From Chloroflexota bacterium (GTDB lineage Bacteria > Chloroflexota > Anaerolineae > Anaerolineales > VGOW01): a DNA stretch of 64,000 nt. Shown in pieces: positions 40,622 to 49,436 of the stretch. Location of the stretch: contig JACPWC010000095.1 in assembly GCA_016197225.1 (NCBI GenBank), positions 1 through 64,000 on the forward strand, in the 5' to 3' direction. Within the stretch, counting starts at the first letter, position 1; each line of letters opens with the position of its first letter. The position numbers and the translations under genes were made by a program. The notes beneath the pieces were generated by a model. The model did not search any database, had not been told where the DNA came from, and was given only the letters and a program-made list of their open reading frames with translations.

Positions 40622-41749
40622 ATGCCCCGCTGGCCCGCCGCTTTCATCCTCGTTGTCATACTCACTGCTTGCACCCAACCCCCCTCCACACTCATCGTCA
40701 CCTTGCCACCACCTCGGGTCGCCACTGTTCTACCTGCGGCGACTCTTGCTCCGACCCTCACGCCAACTGCATTACGGCCAACCGCGTCGCCCACGCTCAC
40801 CCCCTTCCCTTCGGCCACGACTGAACCTTCGCCCACGCCATCCCGCGAAGTATCACTCATGGCCGTCGGCGACCTCATGCTGGCCCGCGCCATTGGCGAG
40901 CAAATTCTGGCGCAAGGGCCGCAGTTTGTGTTTGCCGGAGTGCAATCCACATTCGACTCGGCGGACTTGCTGGTGGGCAACCTCGAGTGCGCCATCTCGG
41001 ATCGCGGCCAGCCGGAGCCGCGCAAAGCCTACACCTTCGCCGCGCCGCCAATTGCCGCCGAGGCGCTGGCTCTGGCCGGGTTTGACGTGTTGAGCCTGGC
41101 CAACAATCACGCTTTCGATTACGGCCCTGAGGCCCTCGCCGACACCCAGAGCCTGCTTGATGAACGCGGCATTGCCTACGTGGGCGCAGGCGCAGACGAA
41201 ACTGCCGCGCACCGGCCTGTGATTGTCGAGCACAATGGCTTGCGGCTTGCTTTTCTGGCTTACGTGAATGTGCTGGTGGAAGATGGGGGATTCGATACCC
41301 GCCGCTGGACGGCGACAGCGGACTCACCAGGGGTGGCCTGGGCGAACGCCGACCGCATTCGATCCGACGTGTCTGCCGCCCGCGCCGAAGCCGACGTGAT
41401 CATCGTTCTTCTGCATTCCGGTTACGAAGGCCGCCTGGAGCCGTCGCCCAATCAGCGCCAGGAGGCGCAGGCCGCCATTGAGGGTGGGGCGGCCCTGGTG
41501 CTGGGGGCGCACCCGCACGTTCTACAGCCCGTCGAGCATTATCAAAACGGATTGATCGTTTACAGCCTTGGCAATTTTGTGTTCGACGACTTCGGCTTCC
41601 CGGCCAACTACACCGCCATCTTCTCGGCGGCACTCACGCCCGACGGCGTACGTGAGTTCAACTGGATACCGGCCATCGTGGAAGCCGGCCTGCCGCGCCT
41701 GGCCACGCCCGACGAGGCCTCGCGCGTGCTGGCGATGCTCGGCCAGTGA
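40622..41749 (+). CDS. CapA-like metallophosphatase lipoprotein
   Basis: A 375-residue lipoprotein: lipobox LTAC at about residue 17, then a Thr/Pro-rich linker to about 72. The PGA_cap domain has the motif order of calcineurin-like enzymes: VGDLMLAR, VGNLECAIS, SLANNHAFDYG, LHSGYEG and GAHPHVLQPVEHY. The family is named for poly-gamma-glutamate capsule proteins, but many members are in genomes without such capsules, so the role may be wall or polymer hydrolysis outside the membrane. ATG 40622 is preferred to TTG 40613. Confidence 0.87.
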   Translation: MPRWPAAFILVVILTACTQPPSTLIVTLPPPRVATVLPAATLAPTLTPTALRPTASPTLTPFPSATTEPSPTPSREVSLMAVGDLMLARAIGEQILAQGPQFVFAGVQSTFDSADLLVGNLECAISDRGQPEPRKAYTFAAPPIAAEALALAGFDVLSLANNHAFDYGPEALADTQSLLDERGIAYVGAGADETAAHRPVIVEHNGLRLAFLAYVNVLVEDGGFDTRRWTATADSPGVAWANADRIRSDVSAARAEADVIIVLLHSGYEGRLEPSPNQRQEAQAAIEGGAALVLGAHPHVLQPVEHYQNGLIVYSLGNFVFDDFGFPANYTAIFSAALTPDGVREFNWIPAIVEAGLPRLATPDEASRVLAMLGQ

Positions 41750-41787
41750 TATCGACTCTGGGTGTATTCCAGTTTAGTGGTAATGTC

Positions 41788-41818
41788 ATGCTGAGGCCCG
41801 CTTTTGGGGCCGAAGCAT
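41788..41818. repeat. ATGCT..AGCAT / GGCCC..GGGCC hairpin
   Basis: ATGCTGAGGCCC pairs with GGGGCCGAAGCAT around a TTTT loop. It lies in the 248-base spacer after the CapA gene; the rest of that spacer shows a GGCAGG/CCTGCC stem near 41934 and no gene. Confidence 0.55.
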
Positions 41819-41997
41819 CTTTGCGCTGGCCTGGAGACCCTTCGCGCCTCACTCTTTGAGCATTGGCGTTCCACCCATTTCGGTTTATAACAAAGCCCAT
41901 GAAATCGCTGCCAACCCCGGTAGAACTGACTGAGGCAGGTGTCACCTCCTGCCCGCCCGTGCGCCACGCAACACGGATTGGGCGGCTCCACTGACTG

Positions 41998-43213
41998 ATG
42001 ACGGCTCAACACGACATCATCGTCGTCGGCGCCGGCCCCGGCGGCGCAGCGGCGGCGCAGGTCCTGGCCCGGCGCGGGCTGGACGTTCTGCTTCTCGACA
42101 AGTCGAACTTTCCGCGGGACAAAACTTGCGGCGACGGCCTGACGCCGCGCGCTGGTCGCGCTCGACGGCATGGGCCTGCTGAACGAGCTACGACAGATCG
42201 GCTGGCTCATCAACGTCGCAAACGTTGTTTCACCCAGAGGCGACACGGTCAGCGTTCGGATGCCAAAATCAGAATCGTGGCCGGACTATTCGCTGATCAT
42301 TCCGCGCTTCACCCTTGACACCATCATTCTGGAAGGGGCGTTGAAGAGCGGCGCAAAATTTGGCGGCGGCGTTCACGTGACCAACGTAGCGCCGGAAGGT
42401 GATGGCGTTTTGGTTACGGGAGACCTTGACGGACGCTCGTTCTCGGTTCGGGGGCGGTTGGTCCTCGTCGCCACCGGTGCGAACCATAAACTATTGCAAC
42501 AGATGGGACTGCTCAAGCGACCGCCGGGGATGGCGCTCGCGGCGCGGGCTTATTACGAGAATCTCTCCGGCCTGACTGACACGTTTCACTTTCGATTCGA
42601 CGGCGTGCCTTTGCCCGGCTATGGTTGGCTGTTTCCCACCTCAGCCTCATCGGCCAACGTGGGCGTCATGCTCTGGCCGGGGCGGGGCACGCAGCTCAAC
42701 ACGCGGGCGGCGGTTGAACCGTTCACCCAGAGTCCGAACTTGCGCCCATTGCTGGCCGGGGCGCGCCGCGTCAGTCCGATCAAGGGTTATCCGATCCGGA
42801 TTGATTTTGCGACCGCGCCGACGTTTGGCGAACGGGTGCTTCTGGCCGGGGAAGCCGCCGGCCTGGTCAACCCGCTCACGGGTGAGGGCATTGACTTTGC
42901 CCTCGAATCGGGCCATCTCGCCGCCGAGCATCTGAGCGCCATGTTTGAAAGCGGTGACCTTTCGCCTGAGCGGTTGGCCGGCTACGATCGTTTGTTGCGC
43001 CGCCGCTACCAAAGGTTGTTTGTGTTTTGCCATCGCCTACGCAAGCTCTTCCTCAACCGGCCATTCCTCAACCGCCTGGTCACTGCCGCCGACCGTCACG
43101 ACGATCTCAAGTTGTTGTTGCGGGACATTCTTCTGCAACAGCAGGAAGATTTCGTGGACGTTTCGCCGGCCACCATCCTCAAGGCTTCACTGGCGCTGGT
43201 TCGCGCCCCATAA
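41998..43213 (+). pseudogene. Geranylgeranyl-reductase-family FAD oxidoreductase, frameshifted
   Basis: A flavoprotein of the geranylgeranyl reductase group, which reduces isoprenoid double bonds in membrane lipids or pigments. The N-terminal FAD fold (IIVVGAGPGGAAAAQVLARR, DKSNFPRDKTCGDGLTPRA) is read from ATG 41998. The frame breaks in a GC run at about 42147-42154. The protein continues in another frame as LVALDGMGLLNELRQIGWLI to the stop at 43213, including GERVLLAGEAAGLVNPLTGE for FAD binding. One extra GC unit would restore one frame of about 405 residues. It is a slipped dinucleotide run (mutation, phase change or sequencing error); otherwise it looks healthy. Confidence 0.83.
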
Positions 43214-43299
43214 CTTTTCGTAGTGAACACTTCTTCGTGCCGACAGACCGACAGACATCGGGCAACGGATCGAACGGCAACACGAAAGCCATTGAAAGC

Positions 43300-44334
43300 T
43301 CACGCCTCAGCCGGAGGCTCCGGTTGAGAGTCGTTGCCGGCGCTGGACGCTGGCCGGGCGCTCTCCAGCGCCAGCAGTTCTCGATAAGTCAGCGTCCAGG
43401 CGCTGGACTGGAAAGTCTCGGTCAGGCCGTTCAGGAATAGCAGTGGCGCGCCGATGACCAGAAAAAAGATTGGGGCGCCTACAATGGCGGCGACGATCCA
43501 GGGCGTGGGGCCTTCGGTGAACAGGCTGACGATCATCCCCACCAGCAGCGCCGGCAATCCGCCCAACACTACTGCCGCTATCAGCAACACGATGACGAGC
43601 GGGATCGTCACAATCACCCAGGCCAGCCCCAGGCCGAACAGGATCAGGCCCATCACGATCACATCACCCAGGCGCTGGCGAACGAGTTGCAGTCCGCGGC
43701 GCATGCCTGCCATCACCCCCAGATTCTCCAGCACGACTGCCCGGCGGAAGAACTGCAAGAGCAGTGATAGGACGATGCTCACGGCGATCCCCGCGAAGAT
43801 CACCAGCATTGCCAGCCCAGCCGTTAGCACGGTACCGAGGACGCGGGCCGGTACGCTGTCGGTCAGCCAGACCAGCAAGGGGGTGGCTGAAATGAGCAGT
43901 AACAGCAGGAAAACAACTGTGACACTCACCCCGAGCAGCAAGTCCATCAGGAAGATGCGCAGGGCCGGCCGCGACCAACCCAGGCGAAATCCCTGGCGCA
44001 CCCCGAGCTTCTCGCCGGCGCCTTCGTGCTGATCCACCATGCGGATCAAGGACGTCTCGGAGACATAGCGCACCACCGCGCCAACCACGGCCAACACCAG
44101 CACGACCAGGAGCAGGGCGATCCCGGCAATGATTAAGGCGCTGATCACCTGTGGAGAGATATCAGGCCAGCCTCCTGTGGAAGGGCCGTTGAAGCCGCCG
44201 CCGTCACCCCCGCCGCCATTACTGCCGCCTCCGCTCCCGGCGGTGGTGAGGGCCAACAGAATGCCGAACACCCACAGCGCCCGATAATCCAGGGTAATCG
44301 AAAACGCGCGTTTTAGAATTTTGAAATGATCCAT
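43300..44334 (-). CDS. Multi-pass membrane protein (DUF7544-like)
   Basis: A 344-residue membrane protein. A short amphipathic start (DHFKILKRAFSITLDYRALW) and helix 1 are followed by a Gly/Ser/Asn-rich loop (about 30-55) and about six more hydrophobic segments, several paired. The tail is Pro/Glu-rich. The overall shape matches large glycerophosphodiester-phosphodiesterase-like membrane domains, without enzyme motifs. ATG 44334 has an AAGGAG site; upstream in-frame codons do not. It lies close to the possible DUF6326 cassette. Function unknown. Confidence 0.72.
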   Translation of the reverse strand: MDHFKILKRAFSITLDYRALWVFGILLALTTAGSGGGSNGGGGDGGGFNGPSTGGWPDISPQVISALIIAGIALLLVVLVLAVVGAVVRYVSETSLIRMVDQHEGAGEKLGVRQGFRLGWSRPALRIFLMDLLLGVSVTVVFLLLLLISATPLLVWLTDSVPARVLGTVLTAGLAMLVIFAGIAVSIVLSLLLQFFRRAVVLENLGVMAGMRRGLQLVRQRLGDVIVMGLILFGLGLAWVIVTIPLVIVLLIAAVVLGGLPALLVGMIVSLFTEGPTPWIVAAIVGAPIFFLVIGAPLLFLNGLTETFQSSAWTLTYRELLALESARPASSAGNDSQPEPPAEA

Positions 44335-44399
44335 TGCGATCTCCTTATCGCTCCGCTTCACTTGCCGCCGACTCTGGCAAGACTCCTTTCAAAACTAGA

Positions 44400-45041
44400 G
44401 CCTATGCTACCCCAGAGCGCGCGCATACCCGCGCCGGAGGCGGCCAAGTACAAGCGGTTGTTGGGCGTTCTTTATAATTAGGGCTAATCTTCAGGGTTAG
44501 ACCACTTCCATGCATAACGGATAATTAGTAAAAGAAGAGCGACTTCTACAGCTGCAGCAAAATACATGTGCACCCAAGCCTCTCCTGCCAAATTAAACAA
44601 CATATAAGGAATATATACCGTAGCCACGATTATGTTTGTCCAACGATTTACTTTAGCTGACAAGGCGACGGAAAGGAAAATCATAAGAGCTGGAATTACT
44701 ACAAAAATCATTGCTATCAGTAGAAAGACATATGAAATATCAAATGTAAATACTTTTCCTGCCAGAATATCTTCTATTGAGCCCGGCATATATAAGTGGA
44801 AATAATCTACATAGATGTAGAGAAACATAAAACTCGCCCACAGCGCTGCAAGCTTCATTTTGACACCTATTTTCATATCTTCCAGCTCAGTGGTCTTATT
44901 GATTGAATTCATTTTTATTGCTCCTTTTTTGAATTATATGGATGAGTTTCACGGAATTGGACCCGATTGACCGAAACCGAATGGCATTCCTAAACTCATA
45001 ATAGATACGACAATACATTCTGAAAGTTGCGAACGCCTAAC
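44400..45041 (-). mobile_element. Possible second integron-type cassette (DUF6326), minus strand
   Basis: Read on the minus strand, it begins GTTAGGCGTTCGC (from 45041), holds one AT-rich gene, and ends with GCCCAAC (44466-44460) followed by a GC-rich region. GTTAGGC and GCCCAAC fit the core consensus GTTRRRY/RYYYAAC exactly and are complementary at six of seven positions. A clear stem for a full attC is not obvious. Confidence 0.35.
44484..44912 (-). CDS. DUF6326-like membrane protein
   Basis: A 142-residue protein with four hydrophobic helices (about 20-42, 50-72, 78-98, 110-132) after a polar N-terminus. The block MKLAALWASFMFLYIYVDYF is typical of the DUF6326 family. GGAGC precedes the ATG. 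Strongly AT-rich compared with its neighbours, consistent with recent acquisition, and bounded by integron-like core sequences. No function is known. Confidence 0.7.
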   Translation of the reverse strand: MNSINKTTELEDMKIGVKMKLAALWASFMFLYIYVDYFHLYMPGSIEDILAGKVFTFDISYVFLLIAMIFVVIPALMIFLSVALSAKVNRWTNIIVATVYIPYMLFNLAGEAWVHMYFAAAVEVALLLLIIRYAWKWSNPED

Positions 45042-45048
45042 AACAGGA

Positions 45049-45573
45049 TCACCCGGCAGTTTCGTCGGCTGAACGATTATGTTTTGAGTGAGCCGCCCAC
45101 CAACCGGCCAGCCAGCCCCAAAGCAGAGCGGCCAGCACGGCGGTGAACGCCGTGTCGAGCACGAATAATTGGGCCGTCCTCTGGCCGGGGAACCATTCGG
45201 TCTGAGCGCCCAGCAGGCCGCCGGACAGCGGGAGCGCCATCAGCACTAGACGGCTCAACAGTAGAACGGCTTGCAGGAAGGCCCATATTCCCAACAGGCT
45301 CAGTGGCACGATCAGCCAACCCGCCTGCCGCGTCCGCCGTTGGGCCGGATGAGGTCGGGTTCGTAGCCGCACCTGAGCTACAAAACGCTCAGGGGTTGTG
45401 CGCGCTGGCATAGCAGGGTTTTTCTGTAACAGCCCTGATAGAGCTTTCAGCGCCTCCAGCTCGGCCCGGCAGGCGGAGCAATCGCGTAAATGAGTCTCAA
45501 CCTGGAATAGCCTGGCGCCATACAATTCGCCGTCGTGATAAGCAGTAATCCAGGCAATTACGTGTTCGCTCAT
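45049..45573 (-). CDS. Anti-sigma factor with zinc-binding zf-HC2 motif
   Basis: A 174-residue membrane protein. The N-terminal zinc-binding anti-sigma motif His28-x3-Cys32-x2-Cys35 (in ETHLRDCSACRAEL) binds and restrains the sigma factor. Two hydrophobic helices (about 85-110 and 140-160) put the end of the protein in or across the membrane, so it can receive envelope signals. Its ATG overlaps the sigma stop by four bases, the usual operon arrangement. Confidence 0.9.
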   Translation of the reverse strand: MSEHVIAWITAYHDGELYGARLFQVETHLRDCSACRAELEALKALSGLLQKNPAMPARTTPERFVAQVRLRTRPHPAQRRTRQAGWLIVPLSLLGIWAFLQAVLLLSRLVLMALPLSGGLLGAQTEWFPGQRTAQLFVLDTAFTAVLAALLWGWLAGWWAAHSKHNRSADETAG

Positions 45574-46133
45574 GTCTCCTCCAAAAAGCGGCGCAGGATC
45601 TGACGAATCTGGCTACGAGCGTAATTCAAGCGGGACATCACGGTTCCGATTGGAATATCCAGTGCGTCGGCAATCTCCTGGTAAGCCATTCCCTCATACT
45701 CTCGCAATATCAGCACCGCCCGGCTGGCCGGGGGCAGGCCGAGCACCGCCTGCCGCACCTGCTCGATCTGCTCCTTGCGCTCCAGCGACGCTTCCGGGCC
45801 GTCTACGTCCGCTGTCAGAGGCTCGGCCTCGATGGCGATCGTTTCCGTCCTTCGGCGCAAAACGTCTACGGCGACGTTGAGGGCGATGCGGTAGACCCAG
45901 TTGCGAAAGGCAAAGCGCGGGTTATAGCGCCGGACGTTCTGCCAGGCGCGGACAAAGGCCTCCTGGGCGGCCTCCTCCGCCAACTGCGGGTCGCCGCACA
46001 TGCGGTACACCACGTTGAGCACGCCCGGCCGGTGCAGTTCAACCAGTTCGCCGAACGCCTGACGGTCGCCTTGCTGAGCGCAGGCGATCCAATCCAGTTC
46101 GTTTGAAATGGTCGAGTCGGCCAATGCGGCCAC
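45570..46133 (-). CDS. ECF-family RNA polymerase sigma factor
   Basis: A 187-residue sigma factor of the RpoE/ECF group. Region 2 is at about residues 25-95 (LAEEAAQEAFVRAWQNVRRY, the -10-binding RNWVYRIALNVAVDVLRRR) and region 4 at about 125-180 (LPPASRAVLILREYEGMAY, then the recognition helix IGTVMSRLNYARSQIR). The anti-sigma gene follows with a four-base overlap. The regulon is not evident from the window. Confidence 0.93.
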   Translation of the reverse strand: MAALADSTISNELDWIACAQQGDRQAFGELVELHRPGVLNVVYRMCGDPQLAEEAAQEAFVRAWQNVRRYNPRFAFRNWVYRIALNVAVDVLRRRTETIAIEAEPLTADVDGPEASLERKEQIEQVRQAVLGLPPASRAVLILREYEGMAYQEIADALDIPIGTVMSRLNYARSQIRQILRRFLEET

Positions 46134-46229
46134 AGGTTGGCGATCCTTTCTACTTTCTACTTATCATACGAGATTGGAGGTCACTTTATTCGGAATCGGT
46201 ATTCTAGTTCAGCGCGTGGAGGAGTCAGC

Positions 46230-46298
46230 AGACCGGCGCGGTCTGCTTCGCACCCACTCCGTTTCACTACGGGGCACTACGCGAGACCGCGCCGGTCT
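46230..46298. repeat. AGACCGGCGCGGTCT inverted pair
   Basis: AGACCGGCGCGGTCT (46230-46244) and its exact reverse complement AGACCGCGCCGGTCT (46284-46298); each is also self-palindromic at its ends. It lies between the sigma gene and the phosphoesterase gene. Confidence 0.75.
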
Positions 46299-46326
46299 AT
46301 TTCAGGTCAGTTGTTGGTTGGAAGCG

Positions 46327-47307
46327 TCACCGAAATACCGTTCCCAGCCCCTTCAGCAACTCGCCCATATTTCCCACCGGCTTTCCAGCGTCGAAAAGCA
46401 AATACTGCCCGGCTTCGCGGGGGCGGGCGTGCGTCCAGCTTGCCAGCCGCAGTTGCCGCCCGTCAACGACGGTGTGGCCGCCGCCGAAGACGTTGATGTG
46501 GCCGCTGATGAGAAAGTTCTGGCGGGCATAATCCTGCGACAAAGACATCAACGACGATCTCAGAATTGGGCCGTAAGACTCCTGATACTCGTACTCGTTC
46601 TTGTTGAAGAGGGCGTCCCAGAGCTGGTCGTACTCGTCGGAGGCGGCGGTCATGAAGATGCCGCGCAGTAAATCGTCGTAGCGGTTTTCGGTGAGGGCGG
46701 CAAAACCCAGATTCTCGATCACCATTTCTTCGTAAGGCTGGCCGTTCATTTTTGCCACCCCGGCGCGCAACGAGTCTCGATCCTGCTCGTCCAAGATGGC
46801 GTCTACTTTGGCCAGTTCGGCGGCGTGGGAATAGGCGGCCAGGCGTTGCACGCCTTCGGGGGTGATGGCGGCCATGCTGGCCCCGGCGTGAGTGACGGTG
46901 ACTCCGGCGCGGGTGCGGACGTAAAACGGCAGGCTGTCGAAGAAGGCGATGATCTCCGGGCGGCGGTCGCCCAGGGCCATTTCAAAGCGAGGGGTGTAAA
47001 TGGCGTTGCCCCGGCCCAGGGTGACGCCGTAAATGTGCGGCATCTCGTGGTTGCCCAGCAGGACGATCAGGGCCGGGCCGAGGTCGTGTTGCAGTTGAAT
47101 GAGATCGAGGACGATTTTGAGCGAGCCGTCGGCCGGGGCCGGGCCGTCGTTGTGAATGAAGTCGCCGTCCAGGATCAGAATGTCGGCCTGGCCGGCCTCG
47201 CGAAGCGCGAGGAAGTGATCGCGATAACGGCAGTAGACGGGGTAGTCGCCATGTAAATCGGTGACGACCATGAGACGGCCCTGATCGAGATCAATGATGC
47301 GGCTCAT
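46327..47307 (-). CDS. Calcineurin-like metallophosphoesterase
   Basis: A 326-residue cytosolic two-metal phosphoesterase. Motifs in order: VVTDLHGD (about residues 14-21), LDGDFIHND, LLGNHEMPH, VTHAG, and a late GHINVFGGGH segment. The arrangement resembles serine/threonine protein phosphatases and diadenosine tetraphosphatases. It lies ten bases from the end of the Opp-type transporter operon on the same strand and may be read with it. The substrate is not determined. Confidence 0.87.
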   Translation of the reverse strand: MSRIIDLDQGRLMVVTDLHGDYPVYCRYRDHFLALREAGQADILILDGDFIHNDGPAPADGSLKIVLDLIQLQHDLGPALIVLLGNHEMPHIYGVTLGRGNAIYTPRFEMALGDRRPEIIAFFDSLPFYVRTRAGVTVTHAGASMAAITPEGVQRLAAYSHAAELAKVDAILDEQDRDSLRAGVAKMNGQPYEEMVIENLGFAALTENRYDDLLRGIFMTAASDEYDQLWDALFNKNEYEYQESYGPILRSSLMSLSQDYARQNFLISGHINVFGGGHTVVDGRQLRLASWTHARPREAGQYLLFDAGKPVGNMGELLKGLGTVFR

Positions 47308-47316
47308 GCGTCTATT

Positions 47317-48405
47317 TTATCCCACCAATAAACACGCCGCCTCATGATCAATGGCCACTCTTGACAACTTCGGATCGACCTGCGGGCAACGATCGAAGGC
47401 GGCGGGGCAACGCGGGTGGAAGCGACAGCCGCCGGGCAGGTTGACCGGGTTGGGCGTCTCACCCTGCAAGATGACGCGCTGGCGGCGCAACCGGGGATTC
47501 GGGACGGGGATGACGGAGAGCAAGGCTTTGGTATAAGGGTGCTGGGGATTCTTGAGCACCGTTTGCGTCGGGCCGATCTCGACAATGCGGCCCAGATACA
47601 TGACGGCGATGCGGTCGGCAAAATAAGCAACCGTGCCGAGATCATGAGTGATGAAGACCAGGCTGATGCCGCGCCTGCGGCGCAGGTCGCGGAGCAGATT
47701 CAAAATTTCGGCCCGCACCGATACGTCGAGCATGGAGACCGGCTCGTCGGCGATGAGCAGTTCGGGTTGCAGAACCATGGCGCTGGCGATGACGACGCGC
47801 TGGCGCTGGCCGCCGGAGAGTTCGTGTGGGTAGCGCAGGAAGTAATCTTCGGCGGGGCGCAGGCCGGCTTCTTCGAGCGCGGTCTTCACCCGTTGGGCGC
47901 GCTCGGCGCGGGGGCGGGCGATGCCATGCACTTCCAGCGGCTCGGCCACAATGTCGAAGATGGTGGCGCGCGGGTTGAGCGACTCGTAAGGGTCTTGAAA
48001 GACCATCTGCGCCTGCTGGCGCAGGCGCTTCATGGAGACTCTTGGGGTGACGAGTTGCTCGCGCGTGCCGGGGCCGCCGGTCGGTGTGGGTTCCAGAGTG
48101 AGCATGGCGGCCCGCACCCGCCGCCCCATTGCGCCGACGGCCTGACCGTTGAATAAAATATCGCCCTCGGTTTGCTCCTCAAGGCCGATCAGTGTTTTGG
48201 CAATCGTCGTCTTGCCACAGCCCGACTCGCCCACCAGGGCCAGCACTTCGCCGCGCGCCAGTGAGAACGAAACACCGTCCACCGCCTTGACGAAATTCGG
48301 CGGGCGGCGGCTCAGCATATCCAGGATAGGCTGTTGCATCGCGAAATATTTTTTCAGGTTGCGGATTTCGAGCATGGGCCGCCCGTTCGGAGAGATGGCG
48401 CTCAT
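47317..48405 (-). CDS. Oligopeptide-type ABC transporter ATP-binding protein (OppF-like)
   Basis: A 362-residue ABC ATPase. Walker A is in VGESGCGKTTIAK, the signature is LSGGQRQRVVIASAM, Walker B is in LLIADEPVSMLDVSV, and the C-terminal peptide-transporter extension has Cys-rich CRFHPRCPAAFDRCPQVDP. A 50-residue Arg/Gly insert after Walker A is unusual. Start ATG 48405 overlaps the oppD stop by four bases; the longer upstream frame runs into repeat sequence. It works with the OppD-like ATPase as a heterodimer. Confidence 0.9.
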   Translation of the reverse strand: MSAISPNGRPMLEIRNLKKYFAMQQPILDMLSRRPPNFVKAVDGVSFSLARGEVLALVGESGCGKTTIAKTLIGLEEQTEGDILFNGQAVGAMGRRVRAAMLTLEPTPTGGPGTREQLVTPRVSMKRLRQQAQMVFQDPYESLNPRATIFDIVAEPLEVHGIARPRAERAQRVKTALEEAGLRPAEDYFLRYPHELSGGQRQRVVIASAMVLQPELLIADEPVSMLDVSVRAEILNLLRDLRRRRGISLVFITHDLGTVAYFADRIAVMYLGRIVEIGPTQTVLKNPQHPYTKALLSVIPVPNPRLRRQRVILQGETPNPVNLPGGCRFHPRCPAAFDRCPQVDPKLSRVAIDHEAACLLVG

Positions 48406-49433
48406 GAGTATTGAACCTCCTGGCCCTGGCAGAGGTGGCAGGCGGCAAGGTGACGCTTGGCAAAGGATGAAGGGTGAAGGATGAAGGATGAATCGGGCGC
48501 TGAGGTCACAGCGATGAGTCTTGGGGAGAGGGTGGAGCAAACGTCAATGCGTTTGTGGCAACGCGGCTCGAAGCGGCAACCGGGGGGCAGGGCGTTTAAC
48601 CGTGGCGGCGACCCCGGAATGGAGGCCAGCGTGTCGCCGGGTTGATTTAGATCGGGGAAGGCTTCGAGCAGGCGTTGGGTGTACGGGTGTTGCGGCGCGT
48701 TGTAGACTTGATCAATCGGGCCGTACTCGGCCACCTTGCCGCCGTACATGACCACCACCGAGTCGCACACTTCGGCCACCACCCCAAGATCGTGCGTGAC
48801 CAGCACCACCGCCAGCCCAAACTCGGTTTGAATCTTCTTGAGCAGTTCCAGCACCTGGGCTTGCACCATCACGTCGAGGGCTGTGGTGGGTTCGTCGGCG
48901 AAGAGCAGGCGCGGCTTGCAGGCCAGAGCCATGGCAATCATCGCCCGTTGCCTCATGCCGCCTGAGTATTGGTGCGGATACTGCTCTTTGCGCGACTTGG
49001 CAATGCCCACCAGGTCGAGCAATTCTTCCACGCGTTTGTTGGCATTCTCACGACCCATCAGGCCGTGTTGCAAAATGGCTTCGCGGATTTGCTGGCCGAT
49101 TGTGTAAACCGGATTGAGGGCGTTCATGGCGCTTTGAAAGACCATCGCCATTTCCTTCCAGCGATAATCGCGCATCTCGACCTCGCTCAGGTTCAGCAGG
49201 TCTCTGCCGTCGAACAGCACCTGGCCGCGCGTGATCCGGCCCGACGACGGCAGAAGGCGCATGAGCGACATCATGGTCGTCGTCTTGCCGCAACCCGATT
49301 CGCCCACCAGCCCCAGCGTCTCGCCCGGATGCACATCGAATGAGACATCTTCCAGGGCATGAGCGATTTTGCCATCTGCGCCAATGAAATCGGTGCTGAG
49401 GTGACGGACGCTGAGGAGAGGTTGACCGGCCAT
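48402..49433 (-). CDS. Oligopeptide-type ABC transporter ATP-binding protein (OppD-like)
   Basis: A 343-residue ABC ATPase. Walker A is in VGESGCGKTTTMM, the signature is YSGGMRQRAMIAMAL, and Walker B is in LLFADEPTTALDVMV. The C-terminal Cys motif CRFEPRCHKRIDVC occurs near residue 290. A piece of repeat DNA (four TTCATCC heptamers) lies in frame near residues 313-323, reading SSFILHPSSF, between that motif and the last conserved HLAACHLC. The protein is still open, so it may tolerate the insert. Overlaps the oppF-like gene. Confidence 0.9.
   Translation of the reverse strand: MAGQPLLSVRHLSTDFIGADGKIAHALEDVSFDVHPGETLGLVGESGCGKTTTMMSLMRLLPSSGRITRGQVLFDGRDLLNLSEVEMRDYRWKEMAMVFQSAMNALNPVYTIGQQIREAILQHGLMGRENANKRVEELLDLVGIAKSRKEQYPHQYSGGMRQRAMIAMALACKPRLLFADEPTTALDVMVQAQVLELLKKIQTEFGLAVVLVTHDLGVVAEVCDSVVVMYGGKVAEYGPIDQVYNAPQHPYTQRLLEAFPDLNQPGDTLASIPGSPPRLNALPPGCRFEPRCHKRIDVCSTLSPRLIAVTSAPDSSFILHPSSFAKRHLAACHLCQGQEVQYS
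48465..48493. repeat. GGATGAA heptamer repeat inside the oppD-like gene
   Basis: GGATGAA, GGGTGAA, GGATGAA, GGATGAA in 7-base steps on the plus strand, translated in frame on the minus strand. Confidence 0.7.
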
Positions 49434-49436
49434 GTT

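Noticed and set aside
41934-41986. Another attC-like right end (GGATTGGGCGG) before the geranylgeranyl-reductase-like gene
   Set aside because: No matching left core or consistent stem; the downstream gene is GC-rich like the chromosome.
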